Source: Burkholderia ubonensis subsp. mesacidophila
GTDB lineage: Bacteria > Pseudomonadota > Gammaproteobacteria > Burkholderiales > Burkholderiaceae
NCBI RefSeq assembly: GCF_002097715.1
Contig: NZ_CP020738.1
Coordinates: 3,100,001-3,164,000 of the forward strand
Direction of reading: 5' to 3'
DNA length: 64,000 nucleotides
Notes under the pieces: generated by a model
What the model saw: the letters and a program-made list of their open reading frames with translations, nothing else
Told to the model about the DNA's origin: nothing
Databases searched by the model: none
Position numbers and translations under genes: made by a program
Shown: positions 25,645 through 34,267 of the stretch, one piece after another
Numbering within the stretch: position 1 is the first letter of the stretch
Layout of the letters: every line of letters starts with the position of its first letter

Positions 25645-26139
25645 GACTGCCCCGTTTCGGATTCGCCCGGATCGCTCGAGAGAAGCATCGACGCAGCCGG
25701 GCAAGCGATTGATTCAATGATCGCGAACACGTTCGGCATGTTCGCCGCCTCGTTACCTGTTTCCGTCAGCCATCTGTTGAATCGTTGCCCGCCCGGCACA
25801 TTTTTTCGGCCAATAAAACAATCGACCTTTTTGTTATTTTAAATCTGAGCAACTCACTGAAAATCCTGCCAAATAAATCAGCCAACCGCAACCGCAAAGC
25901 GCCATCCAGGATCAGATATTGCAATGCTTTACATTTCCGGCCGAACCGCGGCCAGCCAATATAAGGGCGGGATATCAGGACGTTATTTCGGACCAGATCC
26001 CGTGCGAAAGCAACATTCCAGATGCAAATCAAATTGCCGCACTGAAAATCAAATCGTTTCTATTATTTATATAATTCAGATCGGAATTTAATCGATCGAC
26101 GCCTGGCGATTCGCCCGGCCCTGTCCTATATTTGGCCGC
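25645..26139. other. AT-rich promoter region of the TOMM operon
   Basis: About 495 bases, distinctly AT-rich between 25800 and 26100. It must hold the TOMM operon promoter (minus strand) and that of the ArsR/SRPBCC genes (plus strand). No firm -35/-10 pair or operator palindrome could be singled out. A minus-strand frame at 25766-26032 has no recognisable sequence. Confidence 0.45.
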
Positions 26140-26331
26140 ATGGCTAACCTTGATGCCGGCATCAGCGACGTGTTCCATGCGCTGTCCGATCCGACCCGCT
26201 GCGCGATCGTCAGCGCGCTCGGCCGCGGCGAGCAGACCGTATCCGCGCTGGTGGCGCCGTTGGACCGCGTGGCCGAATTCGTCGAACGCCATCATGTCGA
26301 TGCAGAGGAGCAAGCCGATGTCATCCCCTCC
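26140..26331 (+). pseudogene. ArsR-family regulator remnant, recognition helix deleted
   Basis: The frame opens MANLDAGISDVFHALSDPTR, CAIVSALGRGEQTVSALVAP, the start of an ArsR winged helix of the type found next to SRPBCC genes. Normally LD is followed by MALPSFMKH and the recognition helix, about 50-60 more residues, before a tail like RLDR.AEFVE. Here LVAPLD runs straight into RVAEFVERHHVDAEEQ, a tail-like sequence, so an in-frame internal deletion between two LD sites is likely. The frame then has no stop and runs on antisense in sense to the next gene's frame. Without the recognition helix it cannot bind DNA normally. Confidence 0.55.
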
Positions 26332-26803
26332 CGCCGAACCCGCCGACACCCACGACCTGGTCATCACCCGCGTCTTGCGTGCGCCACGCGCCGCGTTGTG
26401 GCGCGCATGGACCGATCCGGAACTGCTGAAGGCATGGTGGTGCCCGAAGCCCTGGACCACCGAGGTGCGCGCGTTCGATCTGCGGCCGGGCGGCGCGTTC
26501 CACACGTTCATGCGCGGCCCCGACGGCGGTACCAGCGACAACCCTGGCTGCTTCCTCGAGGTCGCACCCGAAACGCGCATCGTGTTCTCGTCGATGCTCA
26601 CCGGCGGCTGGCGGCCGCAGACGCCGTGGCTCGGGTTCACGGCGATCGTCACGATGCGCGACGACGACGCAGGATGCCGTTACGAAGCCCGCGTGATGCA
26701 TCCCGACGCGGCGACGCGCGACCGGCACGAGCAACTCGGCTTCTTCGACGGCTGGAACATCTGCATCACGCAGCTCGACGAGCTGGCGGGCGCGTTGCGC
26801 TGA
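26318..26803 (+). CDS. SRPBCC (AHSA1/START-like) family protein 1
   Basis: The 161-residue protein has the AHSA1-type pattern: TRVLRAPRAALWRAWTDPEL, KAWWCPKPW, FDLRPGGAFHTFM, and the C-terminal HEQLGFFDGWNICITQLDEL. SRPBCC proteins form a deep hydrophobic cavity that binds lipids or other hydrophobic ligands. AGAGGAG 8 bases before the ATG at 26318 decides this start against two upstream ATGs. It is followed by a second SRPBCC gene 59 bases on, and preceded by the ArsR remnant that in intact relatives controls such genes. Confidence 0.88.
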   Translation: MSSPPAEPADTHDLVITRVLRAPRAALWRAWTDPELLKAWWCPKPWTTEVRAFDLRPGGAFHTFMRGPDGGTSDNPGCFLEVAPETRIVFSSMLTGGWRPQTPWLGFTAIVTMRDDDAGCRYEARVMHPDAATRDRHEQLGFFDGWNICITQLDELAGALR

Positions 26804-26862
26804 CGGCCGGCGCGCGGCTGCACACCCCATGTTCGCTCGAACGTTCTTCCGGAGGGAACGAC

Positions 26863-27330
26863 ATGGCTCGCATGAACTCGACCCACGTCAGCCGGCATCT
26901 GAACGCGCCCCGCGCGAAGGTCTATCGCGCGCTGCTCGATCCGCATGCGATCGAGCAGTGGAAGGCGCCCGACGGCATGACCTGCCGTGTGGATGCGTTC
27001 GATGTGCGCGAAGGCGGCGCGTTCCGCATCACGCTGACCTACGACGCACCGACCGACGCCGGCAAGACCACCGCACGCACCGACTCCTATCACGGCCGCT
27101 TCGTGACGCTCGTGCCGGATGAACGCGTCGTCGAGATCGACGCATTCGAAACCGACGATCCCGCGCTGCGCGGCGCAATGACGATCACGATCACGCTGTC
27201 CGACGACGCGGGCGGCACACGCATCGACGCGACGCACGACGGCTTGCCGCCCGGCGTGCCGGCCGCCGACAACGAGACGGGCTGGCGCATGGCGCTCGCG
27301 AAGCTCGCGGCGCTGGTCGAAACCGGTTGA
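26863..27330 (+). CDS. SRPBCC (AHSA1/START-like) family protein 2
   Basis: The 155-residue protein has the same fold: SRHLNAPRAKVYRALLDPHA, EQWKAPDGM, FDVREGGAFRITLTY, and the C-terminal ETGWRMALAKLAALVE helix. GGAGG lies 6 bases before the ATG at 26863. It is only moderately similar to protein 1, so this is an old duplication or a pair with different ligands. Both lie in one operon after the damaged ArsR gene, so their control is probably altered in this strain. Confidence 0.88.
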   Translation: MARMNSTHVSRHLNAPRAKVYRALLDPHAIEQWKAPDGMTCRVDAFDVREGGAFRITLTYDAPTDAGKTTARTDSYHGRFVTLVPDERVVEIDAFETDDPALRGAMTITITLSDDAGGTRIDATHDGLPPGVPAADNETGWRMALAKLAALVETG

Positions 27331-27404
27331 GGGTCAAACACCACGCGATGCGGGTGCTGCGGCCAAATCGCCGCCCTGCTGTCTGAGCCTCGGTACCATG
27401 CTCC

Positions 27405-28211
27405 CTACTCTTGGCTTCGACCGGTAGCCGACACCGAGCGACGTTGCTTGACCGGAGAAATGACGTCGACCTCGTCACCGTATGGCTCAAATGCAATCCC
27501 GCGATCGATCGAAACACACTGATCCGACATGCCGACCTTCATCGCGTGAAAATTGTGATATTGAGCGAGCCATTCGTATTTCTGGCGCTCGCGAACACGA
27601 GAGGCGTTTTCTGCCAGTCCCTTCTGAACAAATTCGCGATGCCATTTGATCGCCGATGGAATTAAGGCTTTCCTGCCGAGATAGTCCAGGAACGCACTGC
27701 CATCGGCGTCCCGTAGCACCAGCGACTGGTACGGACTGTCCGGCGTGATATGGCGGAGTACAGACTTACTCAGCATGATTCTCGGGAACACGGCGGCTTT
27801 CTCAAGTTCAACCGCTTCGACCAATGCCGGACCAAAGAGAAATTTCTCCGAGAACATCAGCGGACCTACGGTAACTGCTCCACGCAGCGGGAATCTCGAC
27901 ATGAGCGTGAGTTGAGCGATCTGATCCGTGAGCTCTGTCAGAAACATGGCAACGACCCGCTCGTTCGTCAACTTCGGATTCGATCGCAGAGGAAATGCCA
28001 CGAATATGTTGTCGCTAAATGTCTTGACGAGGGCTCTCGTCTGTCGCTTCTTCGGAAAATGTCCTGACCAGCCGTTCATGCGTTGTTCGAACACGTCCAA
28101 ACAAGAAAAGAACTCCCGGGCCCGCTGACGATCCTTACCCCTGAATAGCCTTGCGCCTCCGAGCACGTCGATAAACGCACATACTTGGTGATGCAGTCTG
28201 ATGTTTGGCAT
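27405..28211 (-). CDS. Orphan class III nucleotidyl-cyclase-fold protein, low GC
   Basis: The 268-residue protein begins MPNIRLHHQVCAFIDVLGGA with AGGAGAAAGA right before the ATG. The sequence follows the class III cyclase core: CAFIDVLGG with metal-type D15, VKTFSDNIFVAFP with D67, LRGAVTVGPL (110-117) and FGPALVEAVELEKAAVFPRI (126-145). Both metal aspartates are present. This is a widespread family of uncharacterised cyclase-like proteins found on genomic islands; Pycsar cyclases share the fold. There is no adjacent effector, so defence is only a possibility. GC is near 50%, far below its neighbours. Confidence 0.65.
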   Translation of the reverse strand: MPNIRLHHQVCAFIDVLGGARLFRGKDRQRAREFFSCLDVFEQRMNGWSGHFPKKRQTRALVKTFSDNIFVAFPLRSNPKLTNERVVAMFLTELTDQIAQLTLMSRFPLRGAVTVGPLMFSEKFLFGPALVEAVELEKAAVFPRIMLSKSVLRHITPDSPYQSLVLRDADGSAFLDYLGRKALIPSAIKWHREFVQKGLAENASRVRERQKYEWLAQYHNFHAMKVGMSDQCVSIDRGIAFEPYGDEVDVISPVKQRRSVSATGRSQE

Positions 28212-28539
28212 TCTTTCTCCTGTCATCCGCGGCGCGTCGAGAACGGGCTTCAGCATATATTGAAATGCGTAACGCAAACGGTCCGGCCGATATCGCGTAT
28301 GTAGCACCACACGCAACCGAAGAGCGACCACATCGGATTGCTCGCTGGCCTCGACGCCCACCCACGCGCCGCGCACCGCTCCTACTCCATGCCCGTGGCA
28401 ACGATGCTCGCGTAACGAGGGTGCGCGAAACCCGCCCGCATGCGACACTGGCCCGCATCCGCGACCGCCTCGACATGCCGTGCATTGCCGCCGTCGTCAC
28501 CGGCGGCCGCACCCGCACACGCCTCGGAGGGCACCCGCG
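28212..28539. other. Intergenic region
   Basis: About 330 bases between divergent genes. The left part is low GC like the cyclase-fold gene, the right part is high GC, so the right edge of the islet is near 28300. No operator or hairpin was seen. Confidence 0.4.
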
Positions 28540-29178
28540 ATGAGCACCGCGACCACCGCCACCTGGTATTTCGATTTCGTTTCGCCGTTCGCTTATCTGC
28601 AGCAGGAGCAGTTCGAGCGCCTGCCGCCGACGCTGACCATCGAGCCGCGCCCGATCGTACTCGGCGCGCTGCTCGCGCACTGGGGACAAAAGGCCCCCGC
28701 CGAGATCGCGGCGAAGCGCGTCTTCACCTATCGTCACGCGCAGTATCGCGCCGACAAGCTCGGCATCCCGTTCCGGATGCCGCCCGCGCATCCGTTCAAT
28801 CCGATCCGCCCGCTGCGCCTCGCGATCGCGATGGGCGGCTCGCTCGACGTGATCCGGCGCATCTTCCGGCACATCTGGCGCGACGGCCACGACGTCGGGT
28901 CGCCGGAGGGCTTCGCCGCGCTGTGCGATGCGGTCGGGTTTCCGGAGGGCGTCACGGCCGTCGACGCGCCATCCGTGAAGGACGCGCTGCGCGCGCATAC
29001 CGACCACGCGATCGCGCGCGGCGTGTTCGGCGTGCCGACGTTCGAATGGGACGGCGAGCTGTTCTGGGGCGAGGATGCGACCGCGATGTTCGTCGATTGC
29101 GTCGCGTCGCGCGCGTGGCTCGACTCGCCCGAAGTGCAACGCATCAGCGCACTGCCGGAAGGCATCCGGCGCGGCTGA
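28540..29178 (+). CDS. 2-hydroxychromene-2-carboxylate isomerase/DsbA-like GST-kappa family protein
   Basis: The 212-residue protein has the thioredoxin-like start WYFDFVSPFAYL with Ser15 as the glutathione-activating residue of kappa-class/HCCA isomerases, the inserted helical domain, and the GVFGVPTFEWDGELFWGEDA cis-Pro segment. Family members isomerise 2-hydroxychromene-2-carboxylate in naphthalene-type pathways, but many homologues have other, unknown substrates and no pathway genes lie here. GGAGGG precedes the ATG at 28540. It converges with the LysR gene. Confidence 0.88.
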   Translation: MSTATTATWYFDFVSPFAYLQQEQFERLPPTLTIEPRPIVLGALLAHWGQKAPAEIAAKRVFTYRHAQYRADKLGIPFRMPPAHPFNPIRPLRLAIAMGGSLDVIRRIFRHIWRDGHDVGSPEGFAALCDAVGFPEGVTAVDAPSVKDALRAHTDHAIARGVFGVPTFEWDGELFWGEDATAMFVDCVASRAWLDSPEVQRISALPEGIRRG

Positions 29179-29220
29179 GCGCGCTTGCCGCAACGCCGGC
29201 GCCGGCAGCGGCGCCGGGCG

Positions 29221-30204
29221 TCAGCGCGCGTGTCCCTCGACCAGCCCCGGCACGGCCTCCCGCATCAGCGCGGCGAACCGCACGAGTCTCGACGGATAGA
29301 ACTGCGCGTGCGGATAGGTCAGGTAGACCGGCAGCGGCGCGGCCTCCCATTGCGGCGCGAGATGCACGAGGCGCCCGTGCGCCAGATCGTCCGCCAGCAG
29401 CCACGACGAGCCGACGCACGCGCCAACGCCCAGCAGCGCGGCGCTGCGCAGCGCATACAGGTTCAGGGTGCTGACGCGCGGCCGGATCGCGATGCGCCGC
29501 GTCTCGCCCGTGACCGCATGCGTCAGCGCCAGTTCGTTGCGATAGTAAGTGCTCAGCGAGAGCCACGGCAGCGCGGCGAGCGCATCGGGCTCGACCGGCA
29601 CGGGCGCGCCGTCCAGCACCGACGGCGCGGCGACCACGAAGCGCGGCACTTTCGACAGCCGGATCGCGACGACGCCCGGATCGGTCGGCTCGCCCACCTG
29701 GATCGCGCAGTCGATGCCGCTGCCGATGAAATCCCGCACCTCGTCCTGCAGCAGCCATTCCACCGACACGCGCGGATAGTCGCGCAGAAACCGCGCCAGC
29801 GGCCCGACGAAGCGCTCCTGCCCGAACGCGTGCGGCACCGCGACCCGCAGCAGCCCCTCGGGCTCCTCCTGCGCGCCGCGCAGGTCGGCTTCGAACGACG
29901 CCCAGCTCGCCAGCAGCTCCTTCGCGCGCTTGAAACAGCGCTCGCCGTCGACAGTCAGCCGCATCGTGTGCGTCGTACGCTGCAGCAGCCGCACGCCGAG
30001 CGAGCGCTCGAGCGCCTGCAGCCGGCGGCTGATCGTCGGCTGGGTCGTGTTCAATTGCGCGGCGGCAGCCGACAGGCTGCCCGATTCGACTATGCGCACG
30101 AAGGTTTCCATCAGCTCGAAGCGATAGCCGGCGCCCTCCATCGGAACCGTGCGATGTCGCGCAGACCCGCCAGCATCGGACTTGACAGGAGATTTTTCTT
30201 TCAT
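29221..30204 (-). CDS. LysR-family transcriptional regulator
   Basis: The protein has the LysR winged helix (FVRIVESGSLSAAAAQLNTT, QPTISRRLQALERSLGVRLL) and a substrate-binding domain of the CrgA-like subgroup (VPHAFGQERFVGPLARFL). The start at 30204 (MKEKSPVK) gives 327 residues; MEGAGYRFEL at 30141 is an alternative, and neither has a strong ribosome site. It is divergent from an MFS exporter gene with 101 bases between them, so it probably regulates that exporter. Confidence 0.88.
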   Translation of the reverse strand: MKEKSPVKSDAGGSARHRTVPMEGAGYRFELMETFVRIVESGSLSAAAAQLNTTQPTISRRLQALERSLGVRLLQRTTHTMRLTVDGERCFKRAKELLASWASFEADLRGAQEEPEGLLRVAVPHAFGQERFVGPLARFLRDYPRVSVEWLLQDEVRDFIGSGIDCAIQVGEPTDPGVVAIRLSKVPRFVVAAPSVLDGAPVPVEPDALAALPWLSLSTYYRNELALTHAVTGETRRIAIRPRVSTLNLYALRSAALLGVGACVGSSWLLADDLAHGRLVHLAPQWEAAPLPVYLTYPHAQFYPSRLVRFAALMREAVPGLVEGHAR

Positions 30205-30305
30205 ACGTCGAGCGTATAACAAATCTGCACCGCACGGTACTACCGTCGCCTGCGCCACGCCGGCACACTCGCGTCCATTCATTCACCCGACGCAGGATGT
30301 CCCTC

Positions 30306-31541
30306 ATGTCCACCCCGACGAACCTCGATGCCGCGGCCCGCGCGCCGCTTGCCCCGCCGCACGCGGCGACCGCCGCCGCGCCGCTCGACGGCCGGCTCGT
30401 GCTGCTGCTCGCCACCGCGGCCGGCCTGGCGGTCGCGCCGCTCTACTACAGCCAGCCGATGCTCGGCGTGCTCGGGCCCGATCTCGGCGCGTCCGCGCGC
30501 GCGGTCGGCCTCGTGCCGACGCTGACGCAGCTCGGCTATGCGCTCGGCATCCTGCTGCTCGCGCCGCTCGGCGACCGCTTCGACCGCCGCCGCGTCATCG
30601 TGACCAAGGCGGCCGTGCTGGTCGGCGCGCTGCTGCTCGCCGCGGCCGCGCCGTCGATCGGCCTGCTGCTGGCCGCGAGCTTCGCGATCGGCCTGTCCGC
30701 GACGATGGCGCAGGACGTCGTGCCGGCCGCGGCCACGCTCGCGCACGACGCGCATCGCGGCCGCACGGTCGGCACCGTGATGACCGGCCTGCTGATGGGC
30801 ATCCTGCTGTCGCGGGTGGTCAGCGGCTTCGTCGCCGAGAACGTCGGCTGGCGCGCGATGTTCGTGATCGCCGCCGCGAGCGTCGCGGCGATCGGCGTCG
30901 TGGCCGCGCGCGGCCTGCCGCGCTTCGAGCCGACGACACGCCTGCCGTATCGCGCGCTGATCGGCTCGCTCCGCGAGCTGTGGCGCCGTCATCCCGCGCT
31001 GCGGCGCGCGGCGCTGGCGCAGGGCCTGCTGTCGGTCGGCTTCAGCGCGTTCTGGTCGACGCTCGCGGTGATGCTGCACGGCGCGCCGTTCCATCTCGGC
31101 AGCGCGGCGGCCGGCGCGTTCGGTCTCGCAGGCGCGGCCGGCGCGCTGGCCGCGCCGGTCGCCGGACGGCTCGCCGACCACCACGGGCCGGAGCGGGTCA
31201 CGCGGCTCGGCATCGGCATCGCCACGCTGTCGTTCGCGATCATGGCGCTCGCGCCGATGCTGCCGGCGCACGCCCAGCTCGCGCTGCTCGCGGCGGGCAC
31301 GATCGGCTTCGACCTCGGCGTGCAGGCGACGCTGATCGCGCACCAGTCGATCGTGTATCGCATCGATCCCGCGTCGCGCAGCCGCCTCAACGCGGTGCTG
31401 TTCGTCGGCATGTTCATCGGCATGGCGGCCGGCGCCGCGATCGGCAGCCAGCTGCTCGCGCAGTTCGGCTGGACCGCGGTGCTCGCCCTCGCCGTCGCGA
31501 CGTCGCTCGCGGCGCTCGCCGCGCGGATCTGGCGGCGCTGA
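30306..31541 (+). CDS. MFS transporter (DHA1-like efflux type)
   Basis: The 411-residue protein has twelve predicted membrane segments, the conserved loop motif GDRFDRRRVI after helix 2 and VAGRLADHHGPERVTRLG after helix 8. It begins with a hydrophilic stretch and YYSQPMLGVLGPDLGASA, typical of the YfcJ/YnfM-like drug efflux subgroup. Substrate unknown. The ATG at 30306 has CAGGA 9 bases before it; the ATG at 30297 is too close to that site. It is divergent from a LysR gene and followed by a strong terminator. Confidence 0.9.
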   Translation: MSTPTNLDAAARAPLAPPHAATAAAPLDGRLVLLLATAAGLAVAPLYYSQPMLGVLGPDLGASARAVGLVPTLTQLGYALGILLLAPLGDRFDRRRVIVTKAAVLVGALLLAAAAPSIGLLLAASFAIGLSATMAQDVVPAAATLAHDAHRGRTVGTVMTGLLMGILLSRVVSGFVAENVGWRAMFVIAAASVAAIGVVAARGLPRFEPTTRLPYRALIGSLRELWRRHPALRRAALAQGLLSVGFSAFWSTLAVMLHGAPFHLGSAAAGAFGLAGAAGALAAPVAGRLADHHGPERVTRLGIGIATLSFAIMALAPMLPAHAQLALLAAGTIGFDLGVQATLIAHQSIVYRIDPASRSRLNAVLFVGMFIGMAAGAAIGSQLLAQFGWTAVLALAVATSLAALAARIWRR

Positions 31542-31579
31542 CGCGGCACGCGGGGCGGCACGGCCGACGCGTTGCACAT

Positions 31580-31614
31580 CGGGCGGGCGCACATCGCGCC
31601 CGCCCGTTTTTTTT
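31580..31614 (+). terminator. Rho-independent terminator after the MFS gene
   Basis: CGGGCGGGCGC (31580-31590) and GCGCCCGCCCG (31596-31606) form a perfect 11-bp stem around ACATC, followed by eight T residues. Confidence 0.92.
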
Positions 31615-31979
31615 ATTTTTCGTGTGGCGCACGTACGCGCGCGCACCGTCCGGCAGGATCACCCGGCTCGCAACCGCGATGCGCTCATGCGATGCAATGC
31701 GCAGACCAATCGGTTCAATTTTCCAGTTCACCGAAATATTTTTCAGGCGATCGCGTCCGCACCGGCACAACGACGCACGCGCATTGCGGCACGGCCCGCA
31801 CGCATCCGTCCCTCTGTCGAACGATTCGTTTCATCAGGGGATTCCCGGTATTTTTTCGCATTTTCTTCGCAATTCCGGGTGGACATACTTGCCCCCCGTT
31901 GCGCTTGCAGCCCAAGCGCGTTTCGAATCCCGCCGGCCGCTCATCCGATGCGCGGCGCGTCCGCCGGTGACCGCAGACC
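31615..31979. other. Intergenic region upstream of the PAP2 gene
   Basis: About 365 bases of moderate GC between the MFS terminator and the next start. No gene or clear operator seen; it presumably carries the PAP2 promoter. Confidence 0.4.
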
Positions 31980-32672
31980 ATGAACCATTTCGATACCGCC
32001 ATCCAGTTCTACCTCACCCGGATCACGCTCAGCCCGCTGCTGAATCATGCCATCCGCGTCGTCGCCGGCCTGTACACGTTCAAGGGCTTCGTGCTCGTTC
32101 CCGTGCTGTGCTGGCTGTGGTTCCAGCCCGGCCCGCACAGCGAGCGGCAGCGGGAGATGATCGTCGCGACGATCGCGAGCGGCCTCGTCGCGCTCGCGGC
32201 CGGCCGGCTGCTCGCGAAGACGCTGCCGTTCCGCTTGCGGCCGATCTACAACCCGGAGCTGCACCTGCACTTCCCGTCCGCGGAACTGCGCGCGGCGACG
32301 CTGCAGACCTGGAGTTCGTTTCCGAGCGACCACGCGATGCTGTGGATGGCGATCTCGACCGGCATTTTCCTGATGTCGCGCCGCATCGGCGCGATCGCGC
32401 TGCTGTACACGATCGTGTTCATCTGCGTGCCGCGCGCGTATCTCGGCTTTCACTATCCGACCGACCTGCTGGCGGGCGCCGCGATCGGCGTCGCGATCAC
32501 GTGGCTGATGACGCGCGACGCGATCCGCGCGCACTATGCGCCGGCGGTGCTGCGGCTGATCGGGCGCTTTCCGGCGCCGGCGTACACGTTTGCGTTCCTG
32601 CTGTGCTTCGAGCTGATCACGCAGTTCGACGAGCTGCTGACGCTCGCGCTGTCGGCCAAGCACACGCTGTAA
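31980..32672 (+). CDS. PAP2-family membrane phosphatase
   Basis: The 230-residue membrane protein carries the three acid-phosphatase motifs: KTLPFRLRP (K-x6-RP), FPSDHA (PSGH variant) and PRAYLGFHYPTD (SRxxxxxHxxxD), giving the catalytic His in each of motifs 2 and 3. About six membrane segments. Such enzymes dephosphorylate undecaprenyl pyrophosphate or lipid phosphates at the periplasmic face; which one cannot be told. No strong ribosome site is visible before the ATG. A MITE-like element lies about 195 bases downstream. Confidence 0.85.
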   Translation: MNHFDTAIQFYLTRITLSPLLNHAIRVVAGLYTFKGFVLVPVLCWLWFQPGPHSERQREMIVATIASGLVALAAGRLLAKTLPFRLRPIYNPELHLHFPSAELRAATLQTWSSFPSDHAMLWMAISTGIFLMSRRIGAIALLYTIVFICVPRAYLGFHYPTDLLAGAAIGVAITWLMTRDAIRAHYAPAVLRLIGRFPAPAYTFAFLLCFELITQFDELLTLALSAKHTL

Positions 32673-32866
32673 TCGGGGGGTGTCGCGATGCTGCCGCTGC
32701 TGCTGTCACGTCGAACCACCGCGCGCTGCCGGCCGCTCCCGCCGGCGTCCCGCGATGCGGCCGCCGGCCCGCGCGTCGATCTCGATCGGACGTGCGGCGC
32801 GGAAAGTACGCGCGATACGTCCGGTACGCATGGAACGGGGATGTCGCCGCGCCGCCACCGGCGGCG

Positions 32867-33139
32867 TTAGGGTCTATTTACATATGGAACGCGCATGCGA
32901 ATGCCCGAAATCGCCCGTATGGCAAGAAGCGAGGAGCGCCGTTTGGCCGAGCCAAACAAGCGACGAGCGACGCCGCCATACGGGCGATTTCGGGCATTCC
33001 CCTGGAATGAAATTTAAATTTGGGGTTGCCACGAGAACGGCCGCTCGCCGCGTTGCGCGCCTTGCGAATACGTCCAGCGCCTCGCGAGCGGCCGTTCTCG
33101 TGGCAACGCATGCGCGGTCCATATGTAAATAGACCCTAA
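32867..33139. mobile_element. 273-bp MITE-like element: terminal inverted repeats plus two long perfect hairpins
   Basis: The ends (32867-32888 and 33118-33139) are perfect 22-bp inverted repeats beginning TTAGGGTCTATT; with one mismatch they extend to 33 bp (32867-32899 / 33107-33139). Inside lie two more perfect inverted repeats: a 25-bp pair (32899-32923 / 32975-32999) whose loop holds a small GTTTGGC-CGA-GCCAAAC hairpin, and a 24-bp pair (33025-33048 / 33084-33107). Nearly the whole element can fold. It has no transposase; the TTA/TAA ends suggest a TA-targeting (IS630/mariner-like) helper. Its right end contributes the stop codon of the dioxygenase gene. Confidence 0.8.
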
Positions 33140-34206
33140 AGCCGGCCGTTCACGACGGCGCGCCCGTCGGCGCGCCAGCGCAGCATGCCGCCGCCGAGAT
33201 TCGCGATCGCGTCGAATCCCGCGTGCCGCAGGATCACGGTCGCCTGCGCGGACCGCCCGCCCGCGCGGCACACGGTCACGATCGGCCGGTCGCGCGCGAG
33301 CTCGGCCGCGCGCGCGGCCAGTTCGCCGAGCGGAATCAGCGTCGCATCCGGAATGTGCCCGAGCGGCCCGGTGAATTCGGCGGGCTCGCGCACGTCGACG
33401 ACCTGCACCGCGTTCAGATGATCCTCGAGCCACTGCGGATCGATTTCCCAGAATCCGGCGAACGTGTAGACGAGCGGCGCCCAGCCGGGCTCGTCCTGCC
33501 GCTCCGGCGCGCTTGCCGCGATCCCGCATTTCACGTTCGCGGGCACCGCGACGTCGATCTGGCGCGGGTGCGGCAGCCCGAGGTTCGTCATGTAGCCGGC
33601 GAAATCGTCCTCGCTGAGATCGCCGCCGAGACGCGGATTGAAGCGCCGCTCCTCGCCGACGCTCGTCACGGTCAGCCCGCGGTAGTCGTGCGCCGGATAG
33701 AGCAGGCAGCTTTCCGGCAGCGTAAAGAGCCGGCCGTGCACCGCGCGATACATCGCGCGCGGGTCGCCCTGCTGGAAATCGGTGCGGCCGGTGCCGCGGA
33801 TCAGCAGGCAATCGCCGGTGAACGCCATCGATTCGTCGTCGAGCACGAGGCTGATGCAGCCGTTCGTGTGGCCCGGCGTCGCGCGCACGGTCAGGTAGCG
33901 TCCGCCGAACGCGCAGCGGTCGCCGTCGCGCAGATAGCGGTCCGCGCCCGCCGCGCCGCTCGCCGCGGAAATGGCGATGTCGCTGCCGGTGCGCTGCTTC
34001 AGCAGCCACGCGCCCGTCACGTGATCGGCGTGCACGTGCGTGTCGATCGTCACGTCGAGCCGCAAGCCGAGCTCGTCGATCAGCGCCGCGTCGCGGCGCA
34101 CCTGCTCGAACACCGGATCGATCAGCACGGCTTCGCGCGACGCGCGATCAGCCAGCAGGTACGTATAGGTAGACGATTGTTGATCGAAGAGTTGCCGGAA
34201 GATCAT
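33136..34206 (-). CDS. ETHE1-like persulfide dioxygenase fused to rhodanese
   Basis: The 356-residue protein joins a metallo-beta-lactamase-fold persulfide dioxygenase (residues 1-240; iron-binding HVHADH with H57, H59, D61, H62, and later GHTNGC and GDCLL) to a rhodanese domain with the active loop CRAGGRS. This is the architecture of the Burkholderia PRF enzyme, which oxidises glutathione persulfide to sulfite and shuttles sulfane sulfur to thiosulfate. The ATG at 34206 has GGAG upstream. It follows the peroxiredoxin gene by 61 bases, in one operon. Its TAG stop (33136-33138) lies inside the terminal repeat of the MITE, so the native C-terminus may have been changed. Confidence 0.92.
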   Translation of the reverse strand: MIFRQLFDQQSSTYTYLLADRASREAVLIDPVFEQVRRDAALIDELGLRLDVTIDTHVHADHVTGAWLLKQRTGSDIAISAASGAAGADRYLRDGDRCAFGGRYLTVRATPGHTNGCISLVLDDESMAFTGDCLLIRGTGRTDFQQGDPRAMYRAVHGRLFTLPESCLLYPAHDYRGLTVTSVGEERRFNPRLGGDLSEDDFAGYMTNLGLPHPRQIDVAVPANVKCGIAASAPERQDEPGWAPLVYTFAGFWEIDPQWLEDHLNAVQVVDVREPAEFTGPLGHIPDATLIPLGELAARAAELARDRPIVTVCRAGGRSAQATVILRHAGFDAIANLGGGMLRWRADGRAVVNGRL

Positions 34207-34267
34207 CACGATGTCGCTCCGCCGCTTGTCCTGCCACCTGTCCTGTCGCCTTTCCCGGCGCCGCGCG

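Noticed and set aside
25766..26032. 88-codon minus-strand frame in the TOMM promoter region
   Set aside because: No ribosome site, no recognisable sequence, and lies in an AT-rich promoter region.
26140..27330. 396-codon frame that could be read as an ArsR-SRPBCC fusion protein
   Set aside because: The middle part is the first SRPBCC gene read in the wrong frame; separate starts with good ribosome sites exist for both SRPBCC genes.
30149..33010. 953-codon plus-strand frame across the MFS and PAP2 genes
   Set aside because: Overlaps two well-supported genes in another frame and crosses a strong terminator; composition is that of a shadow frame.
32680..33132. Several short frames inside the MITE
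   Set aside because: They reflect the inverted repeats read in different directions; no ribosome sites.
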